Origin: Desulfopila sp. IMCC35008
Lineage (GTDB): Bacteria > Desulfobacterota > Desulfobulbia > Desulfobulbales > Desulfocapsaceae
Length of the DNA stretch: 64,000 bases
Assembly (NCBI RefSeq): GCF_010646885.2
Contig: NZ_CP050700.1
Span: 2,816,501-2,880,500 of the forward strand
Direction of reading: 5' to 3'
Shown here: positions 43,991-53,886 of the stretch, one piece after another
How the letters are laid out: every line of letters starts with the position of its first letter
Numbering within the stretch: the stretch's first letter is position 1
The notes under the pieces: generated by a model
Databases searched by the model: none
Told to the model about the DNA's origin: nothing
The model's input: the letters and a program-made list of their open reading frames with translations, nothing else
Position numbers and translations under genes: made by a program

Positions 43991-45244
43991 TTACAACATC
44001 TCCGTCACAATACTGTCCGTCCACTTGTTTGCCCGAACAGCCGCGTCGGCAAAGTGCTGCGGTCTAATTCCAAGTTCCTTGCACAAATCCAGTAAAATCC
44101 TGATATCGGCCACCTCCAGCCCTTTCATCAACTCCAGATAACGTCCCATCTCCGACTCAGGATTCAGGTACCCCTGCTGAAAGCTCTCCGGCAGCGGTAA
44201 TTTTTTCAGGACTTCCCTGAACTCAATATCGAGCATCACATCAAGCAGGGACAACATACCGAACAAGAAAAGCGACTCTGCCTTGTGCCTGGTGATTTCA
44301 CCCACTGTAACGAGTTCCTCCAGCAGTTTTGCCCTGTTAAGTGACAAAACAAACAGCTCCTGTGGCTTATCGGTCGACAGAAGATCAGATAAAACGGCCA
44401 TACGCAGCCACTGTTTGATACGATCTACCCCAAGCAGGGTAATCGAATGCCGAACAGATTCAATCTTTGTTACAAATCCAAAAGCAACCGAGTTCAGCAG
44501 TCTGAGCAGGCGATAGGTAATAGCCGGGTCGCTTGCAACCAGGTTTACCAGGGTGTCCGTCTCAATATCAGGCTCGTCAATTGCCGCCAGGATCTTTAAC
44601 TTTGTTACCTGAAAACTCTTTATAGATCTGCCGGTAAGATTCTCAGGCCGGGCAAAAAAGTAGCCCTGAAAAAGATCGAAACCGAGTTTTTTCATCAATT
44701 CATAGACTGGCTTTGAATCGACACGGTAGGCAAGTTTTAACACTTTCTTACGAGGGAGCTCCGCCAGGATCAGACGAATTTCATCTTCATCCTTGCCAAG
44801 CACATCGACCTTAACAATATCTGCAAGATCGACAAAGCCAGCATAATCATTACCGGTGGTAAAGTTATCCAGCGCGACACGGTACCCTTCCTGTTGGAGC
44901 TTTTTAACCTTTTCGATGAACTGAGTAGTATCCTGGACATCATTCTGGAGTTCGATGACGGTTATAAGTGGTGGCAAGGCACGCGGGGAACCACTGGAGA
45001 CAAGAGGACTGGTAAAATTTATAAAGATCCTCTTGGAACTATTGGAAATATCCTGAGACTTGATGAAACCGGAGGTTGCAACATTCATGGTTGCATAATC
45101 ATGGTCGTCTATGTCGGCCGTATCAGTTTCACTGCTGCCTCTGAACAAAAGTTCATAGCCGAATGTTTTCCCGCGCTGATCAAAAATAGGTTGTCTGGCA
45201 ACATAAAAAAAATCAATTTCTGCTTCTTCAATGCTTGGTTTCAT
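43991..45244 (-). CDS. EAL-HDOD (YuxH-like) signalling protein
   Basis: The 417-aa protein begins FYVARQPIFDQRGKTFGYEL with YELLFRG replacing the catalytic EAL, so the EAL half (1-205) is likely inactive as a c-di-GMP phosphodiesterase. The HDOD half follows (about 210-400: LVNLVASDPAITYRLLRLLN, IESVRHSITLLGVDRIKQWL). Such proteins integrate signals for motility or biofilm. It lies next to the Mth938-like gene (63 bp). Confidence 0.9.
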   Translation of the reverse strand: MKPSIEEAEIDFFYVARQPIFDQRGKTFGYELLFRGSSETDTADIDDHDYATMNVATSGFIKSQDISNSSKRIFINFTSPLVSSGSPRALPPLITVIELQNDVQDTTQFIEKVKKLQQEGYRVALDNFTTGNDYAGFVDLADIVKVDVLGKDEDEIRLILAELPRKKVLKLAYRVDSKPVYELMKKLGFDLFQGYFFARPENLTGRSIKSFQVTKLKILAAIDEPDIETDTLVNLVASDPAITYRLLRLLNSVAFGFVTKIESVRHSITLLGVDRIKQWLRMAVLSDLLSTDKPQELFVLSLNRAKLLEELVTVGEITRHKAESLFLFGMLSLLDVMLDIEFREVLKKLPLPESFQQGYLNPESEMGRYLELMKGLEVADIRILLDLCKELGIRPQHFADAAVRANKWTDSIVTEML

Positions 45245-45397
45245 GCGTTTGCCTTACAACGTATCATAATTCCTTTATGACCAATTATTCTGGGCTTCAA
45301 ATCATGTATGCAGTGGTCACCGGGAGGGAAGTATGCTATGATTTTTCACAGTCGCAACCCTTTCCTCGGCACCAACATTCTTTATATCCTGAAATAG

Positions 45398-46060
45398 ATG
45401 AATCATCAATTTCCAAAAGCACTTTTCTTCGATTTCGACGGCGTCCTGGCAGACTCTGTCAGTATAAAGACAGACGCATTCAGGGACTTGTTCCGAAAAT
45501 ATGGTGACGAGGTGGTGCGTGAAATTATCGAGTACCACCGTCTGCATGGCGGGATAAGCAGGGTTGAGAAAATCCGGTACGCCTTTGAAGAGATAATGAA
45601 GGTACCATTATCAGCCGAAGAGCACACTCGATTATCTCAACATTATTCAAAAATGGTTCTCGACAAGGTCGTTTGTGCCGACTGGATACCGGGAGCTCAG
45701 GGCTTCCTCGAAAAGTATTATACTGCATTACAGATCTTTGTTATTTCGGGCACCCCGGAAGACGAACTGAAACTGGTGTTGAACAGGAGAAACATGGATC
45801 ATTATTTCAGTGAGGTACTCGGATCACCCGTCAAAAAACCGGTCCATGTCAGGAATCTGCTGGCCAAGTACAATCTTGTGCCCCAACAATGCGTTTTTAT
45901 TGGTGATGCGCTGACCGACTACGATGCGGCAATTGAAACCGGCCTCCATTTTGTCGGCATACAGGGTAGTGTGCAATTCACCAGGGGAACAGTCGTGTTG
46001 CAGGATTGTACAGAGTTGGCAGAGGCGTTGTCACTTCCGCCAGTCTCCTTACCATCATAA
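45398..46060 (+). CDS. HAD-superfamily phosphatase
   Basis: The 220-aa protein has motif I FFDFDGVLADS, motif II VISGT, motif III Lys in GSPVKKPVHV and motif IV VFIGDALTDYDAA. A helical cap follows motif I (subfamily IA). Phosphoglycolate- or beta-phosphoglucomutase-like activity is possible; the substrate cannot be told. It is divergent from the EAL-HDOD gene. Confidence 0.9.
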   Translation: MNHQFPKALFFDFDGVLADSVSIKTDAFRDLFRKYGDEVVREIIEYHRLHGGISRVEKIRYAFEEIMKVPLSAEEHTRLSQHYSKMVLDKVVCADWIPGAQGFLEKYYTALQIFVISGTPEDELKLVLNRRNMDHYFSEVLGSPVKKPVHVRNLLAKYNLVPQQCVFIGDALTDYDAAIETGLHFVGIQGSVQFTRGTVVLQDCTELAEALSLPPVSLPS

Positions 46061-46074
46061 CTATTCTACCCTCA

Positions 46075-47037
46075 TCAATAACCAATGTTTGCCTCAAACT
46101 CCCTCAGACGTTTGTGGATGGAACGAAGTTCAGTAATCGTCGTCCAATTGGAAATAAAAATCGAGAAAGACTCCCGTACTTTGCTGAAAGCATTGGACAC
46201 CTGAACCAAAACACCAAGAGTGATCAGTCCTGTAAATAGCCCGGGGCCCATAATGATGTATGGTACAATTATCATCAATTGTTCAAAGGAATTCACCCAG
46301 ATGTCAAAGTAACCGTAATGGAGGAATAACCTGTTATAGTTGATCTTCAGCCCGGTAAACAGTTCGACCAGCGTCTCAGTCTTGCCGAAATTGTCTTTGT
46401 CATCCTCTGCGTAGACCAGCTCTTTACGAAATGCTGCTTCCACCTTCTGGTTATTGTATTCAAGTCCCGGTAGTTTTATACCTACAACCCAGGAAATCAG
46501 TAAGCCACCTAAAGAGACAACCAGGGCAACCCAGACAAGGCTACCCGGTATATCTTTTATATGCGGCAGATCAACACCACTACTCAACTCCCAAAGGATG
46601 GGTAAAAATGCTACCAGAGTCATCAGGGCCCTGATAACCTGCAGTCCCAGGCTCTCAAATATCCGGGCAAACCGGTAAATATCTTCCTGTAAACGCTGAC
46701 TTGAACCCTCAATCTCTTCTTCTACCTTCTGCCATTTCTCTATATATGAAAAGGTCATGGCCTCCCGCCACTTGAAGGCATAGATTCTGGTGAAATAAGC
46801 GGTGATAGTGGCAATCAGGACATAGGGAAAAGCGATGTAGGCAAACTTGATCATTTCAGCCCAGAAGTCTGCTACCGTATGCTCGGTTGCCTTCTGGAGG
46901 ATGTTATAAAAACCGCCATACCAGCTGTTTATCTTTACCGTTAACTGTACCTGGAAAAAGAGGGAAAACATCAGAAACAAGCCTCCGCCCCAGGCCCAGA
47001 CAAACCACTCCCTGGTCTTAAAAAAAGCGCGAAACAT
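46075..47037 (-). CDS. sbmA: SbmA/BacA-like transporter
   Basis: The 320-aa protein has about seven membrane segments and family features: REWFVWAWGGGLFLMFSLFF, INSWYGGFYNILQKAT, YAFKWREAMTFSYIEKWQKV, RLQEDIYRFARIFESLG and SIFISNWTTITELRSIHKRL. It imports peptides such as microcins and proline-rich antimicrobial peptides in other bacteria. It is shorter than E. coli SbmA (406 aa) but complete at both ends. A run of ten G lies 42 bp upstream. Confidence 0.88.
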   Translation of the reverse strand: MFRAFFKTREWFVWAWGGGLFLMFSLFFQVQLTVKINSWYGGFYNILQKATEHTVADFWAEMIKFAYIAFPYVLIATITAYFTRIYAFKWREAMTFSYIEKWQKVEEEIEGSSQRLQEDIYRFARIFESLGLQVIRALMTLVAFLPILWELSSGVDLPHIKDIPGSLVWVALVVSLGGLLISWVVGIKLPGLEYNNQKVEAAFRKELVYAEDDKDNFGKTETLVELFTGLKINYNRLFLHYGYFDIWVNSFEQLMIIVPYIIMGPGLFTGLITLGVLVQVSNAFSKVRESFSIFISNWTTITELRSIHKRLREFEANIGY

Positions 47038-47078
47038 AAATGGTCCTATGTGAAAAAATGGAAATTATTTATAAAGCA

Positions 47079-47088
47079 GGGGGGGGGG
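47079..47088. repeat. homopolymeric G10 tract
   Basis: Ten consecutive G on the plus strand, in the leader of the SbmA-like gene (C10 on its coding strand). Confidence 0.9.
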
Positions 47089-47184
47089 AAGCCATCCCTG
47101 TCATTCGTAATCAAGGATGGCTATAGTAGCACGTTCATCTCTACTGTGCCACACTTCAGGGTCCCCTTCTGGAAATGAGGAGAA

Positions 47185-49602
47185 CTATGATCGTTTTTTC
47201 CATGTTTTAGGTGGACGTGTGAAGTCTCGCATGTCTGTGACAAACCTCTTGAGGGTCTCCTCGACCCTGCCATTTATACAATCGTCAGGATAATTGCCTT
47301 TTCCATCTCTCTCTCCGGCAGCAAGCCCCGTGAGCAATTCGACTGCGTCGTCCACATGCTCCACTGACCAGATGAAGAACTGTTTGTCCTCCATTGCCTT
47401 GATGACTTCCTGCTTAACCATCATATGACGCCTGTTTGCAGCAGGAATAATAACCCCGTGGCTGCCATCAAGCCCTCTCGATTTACAGAGATCGTAAAAT
47501 CCCTCGATCTTTTCGTTCACACCGCCTATGGCCTGAACCTCCCCCTTCTGACTCACCGAACCGGTAATAGCTATAGATTGCTTAATAGGTACGTCGGCCA
47601 GTGAAGAGAGCAGCGCACAAAGCTCGGCACATGATGCGCTGTCACCATCCACTCCACCATACGATTGTTCAAAAACAAGGGAAGCACGGAACCCGATCGG
47701 CATGGACCGCAAATACCTGGAGCGCATAAACGATTCAAGAATAAGCACTCCTTTTGAGTGAATCGGCCCACCTAACTCCACTTTTTTTTCAATATCAATA
47801 AGCTCTCCCTCCTTCCCCGGCCTTGTAAGGGCGGTGATCCTGCAGGGCAAACCGAAACAGTACGAGGCAAGAGTCAGCACTGACAGGCCGTTCACCTGAC
47901 CGACAACCTCCCCCTTGGTACTGATATAGCGGATGTTCTGCTCAGTCATCTCAAACATCCTGTCTCGCAGCCTACAACTTCGATACTCCGCTGCATCAAG
48001 AGCCTTCTGGACCTGTTCCCCCCCAATTCTGTCGCATCCGTCGTTCTGTGCAATGTAGTCTGCCTCCTTTATCACATTGTCAAGATGTTCAAGAAAAAGG
48101 GATATTTTGCCGGAGTCCTCAGCCTTCCGTGAGCTGTATTCCACCAGGCGGGCAACTCCGGAGGCATCCATCTGGCGTAACTCATCATTCTGGATCATGC
48201 CCGTGACAAGCGACGCAAATAGCTTCAGGTTCTCCGGGGTTCGGTCCATAGCGTGTTCAAAATCGACCTGCACCTTGAAAAGAGAATCAAATTCAGGATC
48301 ATACTGTTTGAGCAGGTAGTAAAGCCAGGCATCACCAATTAGCACAACTTTTGCTCGCAATGGAATTGGCTCTGGCTCAAGAGTAACCGTACTCATCAAC
48401 CCCAAGATCCGTTCAAGAGGTTCAATTCGTATCTGGCCTGATCGCAGCGTACGTTTTAACCCTTCATAACCGTACGGCATTGTTAACAACCTTCTGGCAT
48501 CAATAATAATATAGCCGCCGTTGGCCATGTGCAGAGAGCCAGGCTTAATCAGAGTGAAATGGGTTGAGAGCATACCCATTTTGGCAAGATGCTCTATCCT
48601 TCCATGAAGGTTCTGGTAATTGGGAAGATCCTCGTATACGACCGGTGCGGAATCGTTTCCGTTGGCAACCAGGAGGTTCACCTCATATCTCTCAAAAGAC
48701 GGGGCCTGCAAATTCATGAGTACCATTATCTGTTCTTTGCCGTCTTCTGCCCGATAGAGGAAATCATCGACGTGCTCGACAATGTCGTCTTCCACATCCT
48801 GAAAGTAATTCTGCAACTTCTCACGATTCTGGTATTTCTGCTTGAGGGTATTGGTAAACCCTGAAACCACCTGCCGGGCCAGATCTGTTTTCAGCTTTTT
48901 CTTTGCGGCCTCAGCCTCACGTTTAAAAAGGGTGATCTGCTGCACCCCATCCTGAATAGCATTCTGGTATTTTTCAACCAGCTTATCTATTCGTTTTCTC
49001 GTATCATCAGGAAGTTTGAGGTAGGACCCTGAATCAAGGACTTCTCCATTGCCGTCTATAGGTGCAACCATAATCCCCTGCTCACTCTTGACCACACCAA
49101 TCGATTCCCGTTTTGCATTTGCCTCAATATCGTGATAGAGGGTATCGACTTTGTTCTGAAAATCCTGGTTAATATTCTTGATCTTTGCCTTATAGTCCTC
49201 CCCTTCGAATACGGATCCGAGGGTGACCTTCAACAAATCCACAAGATCCTGAACCTCTTTTTTGAAAATAACCGCCGCTCCTCTTTCGAAATCAAGGGCC
49301 AGTGGTTTATGAGGGTGTTGAAAATTGTTGACGTAACACCAATCCCTTGGTGGCTGCCCCGTCATAGCTTTCTGGTCAATAAAGGAGCGAATCACCGTGT
49401 GCCGACCACTCCCCTGCGGACCGATAACAAAAAGATTAAAGCCCTTCTTTTCAATACCAATACCAAATTCGACAGAGTCCATTGCACGGTCCTGCCCTGC
49501 GATATGAATCACTTTTTCGACTTCAAGGGTGGTGGTAAAACCTAAGGACTCAGGGGGACATTTCAGGCATGCTTCTTCCGGCTTGATCACAGCTATAGCC
49601 AT
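47185..49602 (-). CDS. Lon-type ATP-dependent protease (LonC/AAA_32 family)
   Basis: The protein has 805 aa from ATG 49602 (GAGGTGA ribosome site). The AAA part has a Walker A-like FVIGPQGSGRHTVIRSFI, a long coiled-coil insertion (about 150-300), GGYIIIDARRLL and FKVQVDFEH. The C-terminal Lon peptidase domain has the serine in VDGDSASCAELCALLSSLAD and the lysine in IGGVNEKIEGFYDLC, so a Ser-Lys dyad is present. The Walker A has RHT for KT, an oddity seen in this family. It probably degrades misfolded proteins or specific regulators. Confidence 0.92.
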   Translation of the reverse strand: MAIAVIKPEEACLKCPPESLGFTTTLEVEKVIHIAGQDRAMDSVEFGIGIEKKGFNLFVIGPQGSGRHTVIRSFIDQKAMTGQPPRDWCYVNNFQHPHKPLALDFERGAAVIFKKEVQDLVDLLKVTLGSVFEGEDYKAKIKNINQDFQNKVDTLYHDIEANAKRESIGVVKSEQGIMVAPIDGNGEVLDSGSYLKLPDDTRKRIDKLVEKYQNAIQDGVQQITLFKREAEAAKKKLKTDLARQVVSGFTNTLKQKYQNREKLQNYFQDVEDDIVEHVDDFLYRAEDGKEQIMVLMNLQAPSFERYEVNLLVANGNDSAPVVYEDLPNYQNLHGRIEHLAKMGMLSTHFTLIKPGSLHMANGGYIIIDARRLLTMPYGYEGLKRTLRSGQIRIEPLERILGLMSTVTLEPEPIPLRAKVVLIGDAWLYYLLKQYDPEFDSLFKVQVDFEHAMDRTPENLKLFASLVTGMIQNDELRQMDASGVARLVEYSSRKAEDSGKISLFLEHLDNVIKEADYIAQNDGCDRIGGEQVQKALDAAEYRSCRLRDRMFEMTEQNIRYISTKGEVVGQVNGLSVLTLASYCFGLPCRITALTRPGKEGELIDIEKKVELGGPIHSKGVLILESFMRSRYLRSMPIGFRASLVFEQSYGGVDGDSASCAELCALLSSLADVPIKQSIAITGSVSQKGEVQAIGGVNEKIEGFYDLCKSRGLDGSHGVIIPAANRRHMMVKQEVIKAMEDKQFFIWSVEHVDDAVELLTGLAAGERDGKGNYPDDCINGRVEETLKRFVTDMRDFTRPPKTWKKRS

Positions 49603-49836
49603 ATCGTCACCTCTCTTGTTCGTCGGTTCCTCGTCATCCATAATGCCTGGAACCCATTTTGAATAATTCAAAGACGAAATGATCCTGAAGATACCATCAG
49701 TATATCATGGCCAAGTACTTTAACTCAAACTGTAGAGGATAATTCACACACCTCATACAAACACCTTGAAATGAAAAACCGATGCCGTATTGTACGGGCT
49801 CAGCGAGCTGAACGAAGAGAAAAACAAGGAGCAACT

Positions 49837-50124
49837 ATGTTGAACGCAAGCGAAGAAGCCCTCGGCTATATGAAAGAACTACTGAATCAGGAAGCAAATA
49901 CAGGATCGGCAATACGAGTCGCTGTTATGGGGAATTCGGGACTGGGACTGGTTGTTGACGACCCGCAGGAAAACGACGTCATCTTTAATAAAGAACAGTT
50001 CTCCATAATCGTCGACCGCAATCTCATAGAGTTCTGTAAAACTATCACGATTGGTTTTAAGACAGGAGACAGTACAAGTTGCAGCTCAAGCGGGTACATT
50101 ATCGAGACAGAAAACGCATTATAG
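49837..50124 (+). CDS. HesB/IscA-like protein lacking the C-x-C tail
   Basis: ATG 49837 follows AAGGAG by 6 bases. The 95-aa protein (MLNASEEALGYMKELLNQ, SAIRVAVMGNSGLGLVVDDP, FSIIVDRNLIEFCKTITIGF, TSCSSSGYIIETENAL) fits the HesB-like group near TIGR01911, related to IscA A-type carriers. Only two Cys remain; the CGCG tail of IscA is replaced by SCSSSGY. It may not carry iron-sulfur clusters in the usual way. A strong terminator follows. Confidence 0.8.
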   Translation: MLNASEEALGYMKELLNQEANTGSAIRVAVMGNSGLGLVVDDPQENDVIFNKEQFSIIVDRNLIEFCKTITIGFKTGDSTSCSSSGYIIETENAL

Positions 50125-50141
50125 CACAGTGGACAATACAG

Positions 50142-50178
50142 AAAAAAGGGGCCAATCGAACAGATTGCCCCCTTTTTT
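50142..50178. terminator. bidirectional Rho-independent terminator
   Basis: AAAAAAGGGG(C)CAATC, GAACA, GATTGCCCCCTTTTTT: a strong stem with A- and T-runs, between the convergent HesB-like and hcp genes. Confidence 0.9.
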
Positions 50179-50205
50179 CATCTCAGGGATGAAACACCCT
50201 GAATA

Positions 50206-51921
50206 TTACCTGCCTTCCATCATTGCGGCAATATCCTCCTGGGGGGTGGTGATTGGTTTGATATCAAAGTTTTCCACCAGTACATTAAGTACAGTCGGGG
50301 AAACAAAGGCGGGCAGACTGGGTCCGAGACGAATCCCTTTTACCCCGAGGTGCAACAACGCCAGGAGCACCGCTACAGCTTTCTGCTCGTACCAGCCGAT
50401 GTCAAAAGAGATCGGCAGCTCGTTGATGTCATCCAACTCAAAGACTTCTTTCAACTTGAGGGCGATAACCGCCAGGGAGTAACTATCGTTGCACTGACCG
50501 GCATCTAGCACCCTTGGAATGCCACCAATATCACCCAGATTGAGCTTGTTATATCTATACTTCGCACAACCTGCAGTAAGAATAACGGTATCAGCCGGTA
50601 GCTGTTCTGCCACCTCGGTGAAGTAGTTACGACCTTTCTGGCGTCCATCACAACCCGCCATAACCACAAAGCGTTTTATAGCGCCGGACTTCACGGCATC
50701 GACAACCTTGTCAGCCAGAGCCAGTACCTGATCATGGGCAAAGCCACCAACGATGGTCCCGGTCTCAATCTCCTGCGGTGACGCACAACTCCTGGCCTGC
50801 TCGATAATAGCGGAAAAATCCTTGGCCGCTGTACCTACTCTGTCGGCGATATGAGTAACTCCCGGGTATCCGGCCATACCGGTGGTATAAATTCGGTTCT
50901 TGTAGGAGTGGTCATCCTTAATGGGGATAATACAGTTTGTGGTCATCAGGATAGGTCCGTTAAACGACTCAAACTCTTTATTCTGATGCCACCAGGAACC
51001 ACCATAGTTGCCTTTTAGATGTTCGTATTTCTTGAATGCGGGATAGTAGTTGGCGGGTAACATTTCACCATGGGTGTATACATCCACACCAGCGCCTTCA
51101 CTCTGAATCAGCAGTTCTTCCAGATCCTTCAAATCGTGACCGCTGACCAGGATACCGGGTTTGTCGCCTACGCCGATATTCACCTCACTGATCTCAGGGT
51201 TGCCATAGGCACTGGTATTAGCTCCATCCAAAGCTGCCATGGTGGTAACCGCGCACTCCCCTGCTTTTAAGACGAGACCGACCATCTCATCTACCGAACG
51301 TTCCTCAGTGGTTGAGGCAAGACCTTCAATCATAAATTCATAAATCTCGGTCTTCTCGACACCGAGTACCGCTGCATGCTCCGCATAGGCACCAATGCCT
51401 TTCAAACCGAGGATCAGAAGCTCACGCAGCGAGCGTATGTCTTCATTTTCAGTGGCCAGTACCCCAACGGTTTTTGCTTTTTCCTGAAAAGTAGCAGGAT
51501 CGGAGGAAAACCAAAGCGCTGAGGCGTCCAGCAGGTTTTCTTCCGTGCTTTCCTGGCCAAGACCTAAAAATCCCTTCAATTTCGAAATGATGCCAACTTT
51601 TTCTACCGGAGAGGCAAGTGCATCCAGTTGTGATTTCAAGCCTTGTTTAACAGCCTGGGAACGTTTGACCCAGTTCTCAAGGCTGGCATCATCAAAGTTG
51701 GCATTAGTAATAGTGGTGAACAGACCTTGGGCCAGGAATAACCCTGTACCATTATCGACGGCTACTCCGGCCTCTTTGAGTCCCTTGGCGAGTACGGCAA
51801 TACCCTTGAGGTCAAAGATCAACAGGTCCTGAAGATTTGCGGTGGTCTCTTTTTTTCCGCAAACACCCTGGATTGTACAACCGGTTCCTTTTGCAGCTTC
51901 TTGGCATTGAAAACAGAACAT
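50206..51921 (-). CDS. hcp: hybrid cluster protein (hydroxylamine reductase)
   Basis: The 571-aa protein begins [20 protein letters not shown] with C3, C6, C15 and C21, the proximal-cluster pattern of anaerobe-type Hcp. The hybrid-cluster ligand regions are present ([64 protein letters not shown]). Hcp reduces NO (and hydroxylamine in vitro) and protects against nitrosative stress. An HcpR-like box lies upstream, so it is probably NO-induced. Confidence 0.96.
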   Translation of the reverse strand: MFCFQCQEAAKGTGCTIQGVCGKKETTANLQDLLIFDLKGIAVLAKGLKEAGVAVDNGTGLFLAQGLFTTITNANFDDASLENWVKRSQAVKQGLKSQLDALASPVEKVGIISKLKGFLGLGQESTEENLLDASALWFSSDPATFQEKAKTVGVLATENEDIRSLRELLILGLKGIGAYAEHAAVLGVEKTEIYEFMIEGLASTTEERSVDEMVGLVLKAGECAVTTMAALDGANTSAYGNPEISEVNIGVGDKPGILVSGHDLKDLEELLIQSEGAGVDVYTHGEMLPANYYPAFKKYEHLKGNYGGSWWHQNKEFESFNGPILMTTNCIIPIKDDHSYKNRIYTTGMAGYPGVTHIADRVGTAAKDFSAIIEQARSCASPQEIETGTIVGGFAHDQVLALADKVVDAVKSGAIKRFVVMAGCDGRQKGRNYFTEVAEQLPADTVILTAGCAKYRYNKLNLGDIGGIPRVLDAGQCNDSYSLAVIALKLKEVFELDDINELPISFDIGWYEQKAVAVLLALLHLGVKGIRLGPSLPAFVSPTVLNVLVENFDIKPITTPQEDIAAMMEGR

Positions 51922-52369
51922 GGCTACTCCTTTTCTGGATTATCTGATTATTTCATCCCTGATTCAGGGTCCACAAATTGACGGATATACCGTATGTGGC
52001 CTGAAGGCGGATAAACATTAAAAAAATGGTTCCGACAGAGCCATCTTGGGTTGATGACCTGATTTATGCCTTAGTTATAACCGGTCTGGTCTGGGGTATC
52101 CTTGACCTGGGTCAAGGATTTAGGATGGAGGGGAATTATTTAAATTTTTTCTATCCCTGGGGAATTTTTGACTGGCAGTTTTCTTTTGAGGCACTTCTGA
52201 AAAACCGGATCATTTATCAGAGCGAAGAACACCTGCCATAAACAAAATAGATAGCGTCCTTTTCGGACACCTTCGAACTCAATCAGTAGAGCATAGCAAC
52301 TTCACCTGGAACTGCTCTATGCTCGACAAAAAGAGAGAACACAACAAAAAAGCTCAGGTGGATAGCCTG
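51922..52369. other. hcp regulatory region and gap
   Basis: The gap holds the HcpR-like box at 52102-52115, a TATAAC box on the minus strand at 52079-52074 and a leader of about 145 bp. A 71-codon plus-strand frame runs across the box but has no ribosome site, so I do not call it. The stretch 52250-52369 shows nothing. Confidence 0.55.
52102..52115 (-). promoter_or_regulatory. HcpR-type operator of hcp
   Basis: TTGACCTGGGTCAA is a palindrome of the TTGAC-N4-GTCAA type, the motif reported for HcpR (CRP/FNR family) in sulfate reducers. Its centre lies about 41 bp from the start point implied by the TATAAC box at 52079-52074, the class II activator position. Confidence 0.7.
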
Positions 52370-53296
52370 TCACACCTGACGAACTTCACCATCGGCAAAT
52401 ACCGCCACCATGTTTTTCCCATTTTCCTTGGCAAAATACAAAGCCTTATCCGCCTGATATATTATAAGATTACTATCGACACCCTCAGTGCTCATAAACT
52501 CAGCGACACCGAAACTGCAAGTTTGTGGTCCGGCTTCGCCGCAGTCGTATTCCGCAATGGCCCGGCGAACTTTCTCTGCAACAACAGTTGCCTGATCGAG
52601 ACGGGTTTCCGGTAATAGAATAATGAACTCCTCCCCTCCCCACCTGGCAAAAGTATCACTTCTCCTGATCCCTCTACAACCAGCAGATGCAATGACCTTC
52701 AACACCTCATCACCGACCAGATGACCATAAGTATCGTTTACCGACTTGAAATCATCGACATCAAATATAATAATTGAAAAAAAGCAGTTATGCCTCATTG
52801 CCCGAACGGTTTCAGAGACTAACCGCTCATGAAACATCTTCCTGTTATAGCACCCTGTAAGCTGGTCCGTCGATGCCTGCCTTTCTACGACTTCCAGATG
52901 CTCGTCAATTATCGCCTTCGCCTCAACCAGTGATGTCGTATCATAGATGATAACACTGGCCTCACTTTCGTTTATTGCAGTAATGACAGCATCCTGTCGC
53001 ATATACTTAAACCGCGACGAGGTGATTTTTTCCAGTCTGATCGGGATAACATATTTGTCTACCGTTGAGTTGACATATGCTGACGACTTCAGTCTAAAGG
53101 CAATCCTTATCTTCCGATTCAGTATTTTGAAAGAAGTCTCCGGAAACACTTCTTCCAGGGTCCGTCCCTGGGCATGCTCTTTTAGTATGTTGGTGTTCAC
53201 AGCTAACCAGTTATTCCAGAAAAGAATGGTGAGATTGCTGTCAACGACCAAAATTCCATTCTCGGCGGTATCCAGGATTTTTGCTTCATCAACCAT
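52370..53296 (-). CDS. diguanylate cyclase with PAS-like input
   Basis: The protein has 308 aa from ATG 53296, which overlaps the stop of the CheC-like gene (TGATG). Residues 1-125 are a PAS-like domain (GILVVDSNLTILFWNNWLAV); a helix follows; GGDEF from about 150 (TDQLTGCYNRKMFHERL) with active WGGEEF and an intact RxxD inhibitory site (RRSD, five residues before). It should make c-di-GMP under product control. It is the last gene of a REC/CheC/GGDEF operon. Confidence 0.93.
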   Translation of the reverse strand: MVDEAKILDTAENGILVVDSNLTILFWNNWLAVNTNILKEHAQGRTLEEVFPETSFKILNRKIRIAFRLKSSAYVNSTVDKYVIPIRLEKITSSRFKYMRQDAVITAINESEASVIIYDTTSLVEAKAIIDEHLEVVERQASTDQLTGCYNRKMFHERLVSETVRAMRHNCFFSIIIFDVDDFKSVNDTYGHLVGDEVLKVIASAGCRGIRRSDTFARWGGEEFIILLPETRLDQATVVAEKVRRAIAEYDCGEAGPQTCSFGVAEFMSTEGVDSNLIIYQADKALYFAKENGKNMVAVFADGEVRQV

Positions 53297-53886
53297 CAAA
53301 TATTTTCCAGGAAATTATCCAGCGCTTCACAAAGCTTGATGTACATTTCGTCACCAAACATGATGACCATGTTTGCTTTGATATTCAGCTCTTTGAATTC
53401 CAGCACCGTGCTAATGATAATAACCTGGGTATATGGGGATTCAGATATGTTTTGGACAACAAGATCAGTGTGCCTGATGGAAGGAGGAGAAAAACCTATT
53501 TCTGAGTCCAGAAGCTCAACAAGTTTCCCCATACAGGAAGATCCTAGAATATTGGCTATTTCAAGTATATTCTGCAAAAGGCTCGTTTCATCACTGTTCT
53601 CGTCTTCTCCAATAACCAACTGCATATTCCTGGCACTTTTTTCGCCTACAACAAGAACGATTTCACCCTGAAAGCTGCCTTTAATCTGCTGAGTTGTGGT
53701 ATAAAATTTATCACTGTCAACACCTTCTTTTGCCACCTGATTTACTTCATCTATAGAAATCACATCAATCAGTGGAATTCTCAGCGTAGCAAAGTTATCA
53801 AAAAGATCAGCTATCAACGAAGTAGCGGCCCCAAAGGCAATATTAATCAACTCACCAAGAATTTCTTTCTGGTCGCTACTAATCAT
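53296..53886 (-). CDS. CheC-like phosphatase
   Basis: The 196-aa protein has both active-site helices of the CheC type: ILGELINIAFGAATSL and ILEIANILGSSCMGKL, each with E-x-x-N. It should dephosphorylate the receiver encoded just upstream. The start overlaps the receiver stop (ATGA). It has no DNA-binding or methyl-accepting part. Confidence 0.85.
   Translation of the reverse strand: MISSDQKEILGELINIAFGAATSLIADLFDNFATLRIPLIDVISIDEVNQVAKEGVDSDKFYTTTQQIKGSFQGEIVLVVGEKSARNMQLVIGEDENSDETSLLQNILEIANILGSSCMGKLVELLDSEIGFSPPSIRHTDLVVQNISESPYTQVIIISTVLEFKELNIKANMVIMFGDEMYIKLCEALDNFLENI

Noticed and set aside
52026..52241. 71-codon plus-strand frame
   Set aside because: It runs over the hcp operator and promoter, and has no ribosome site.
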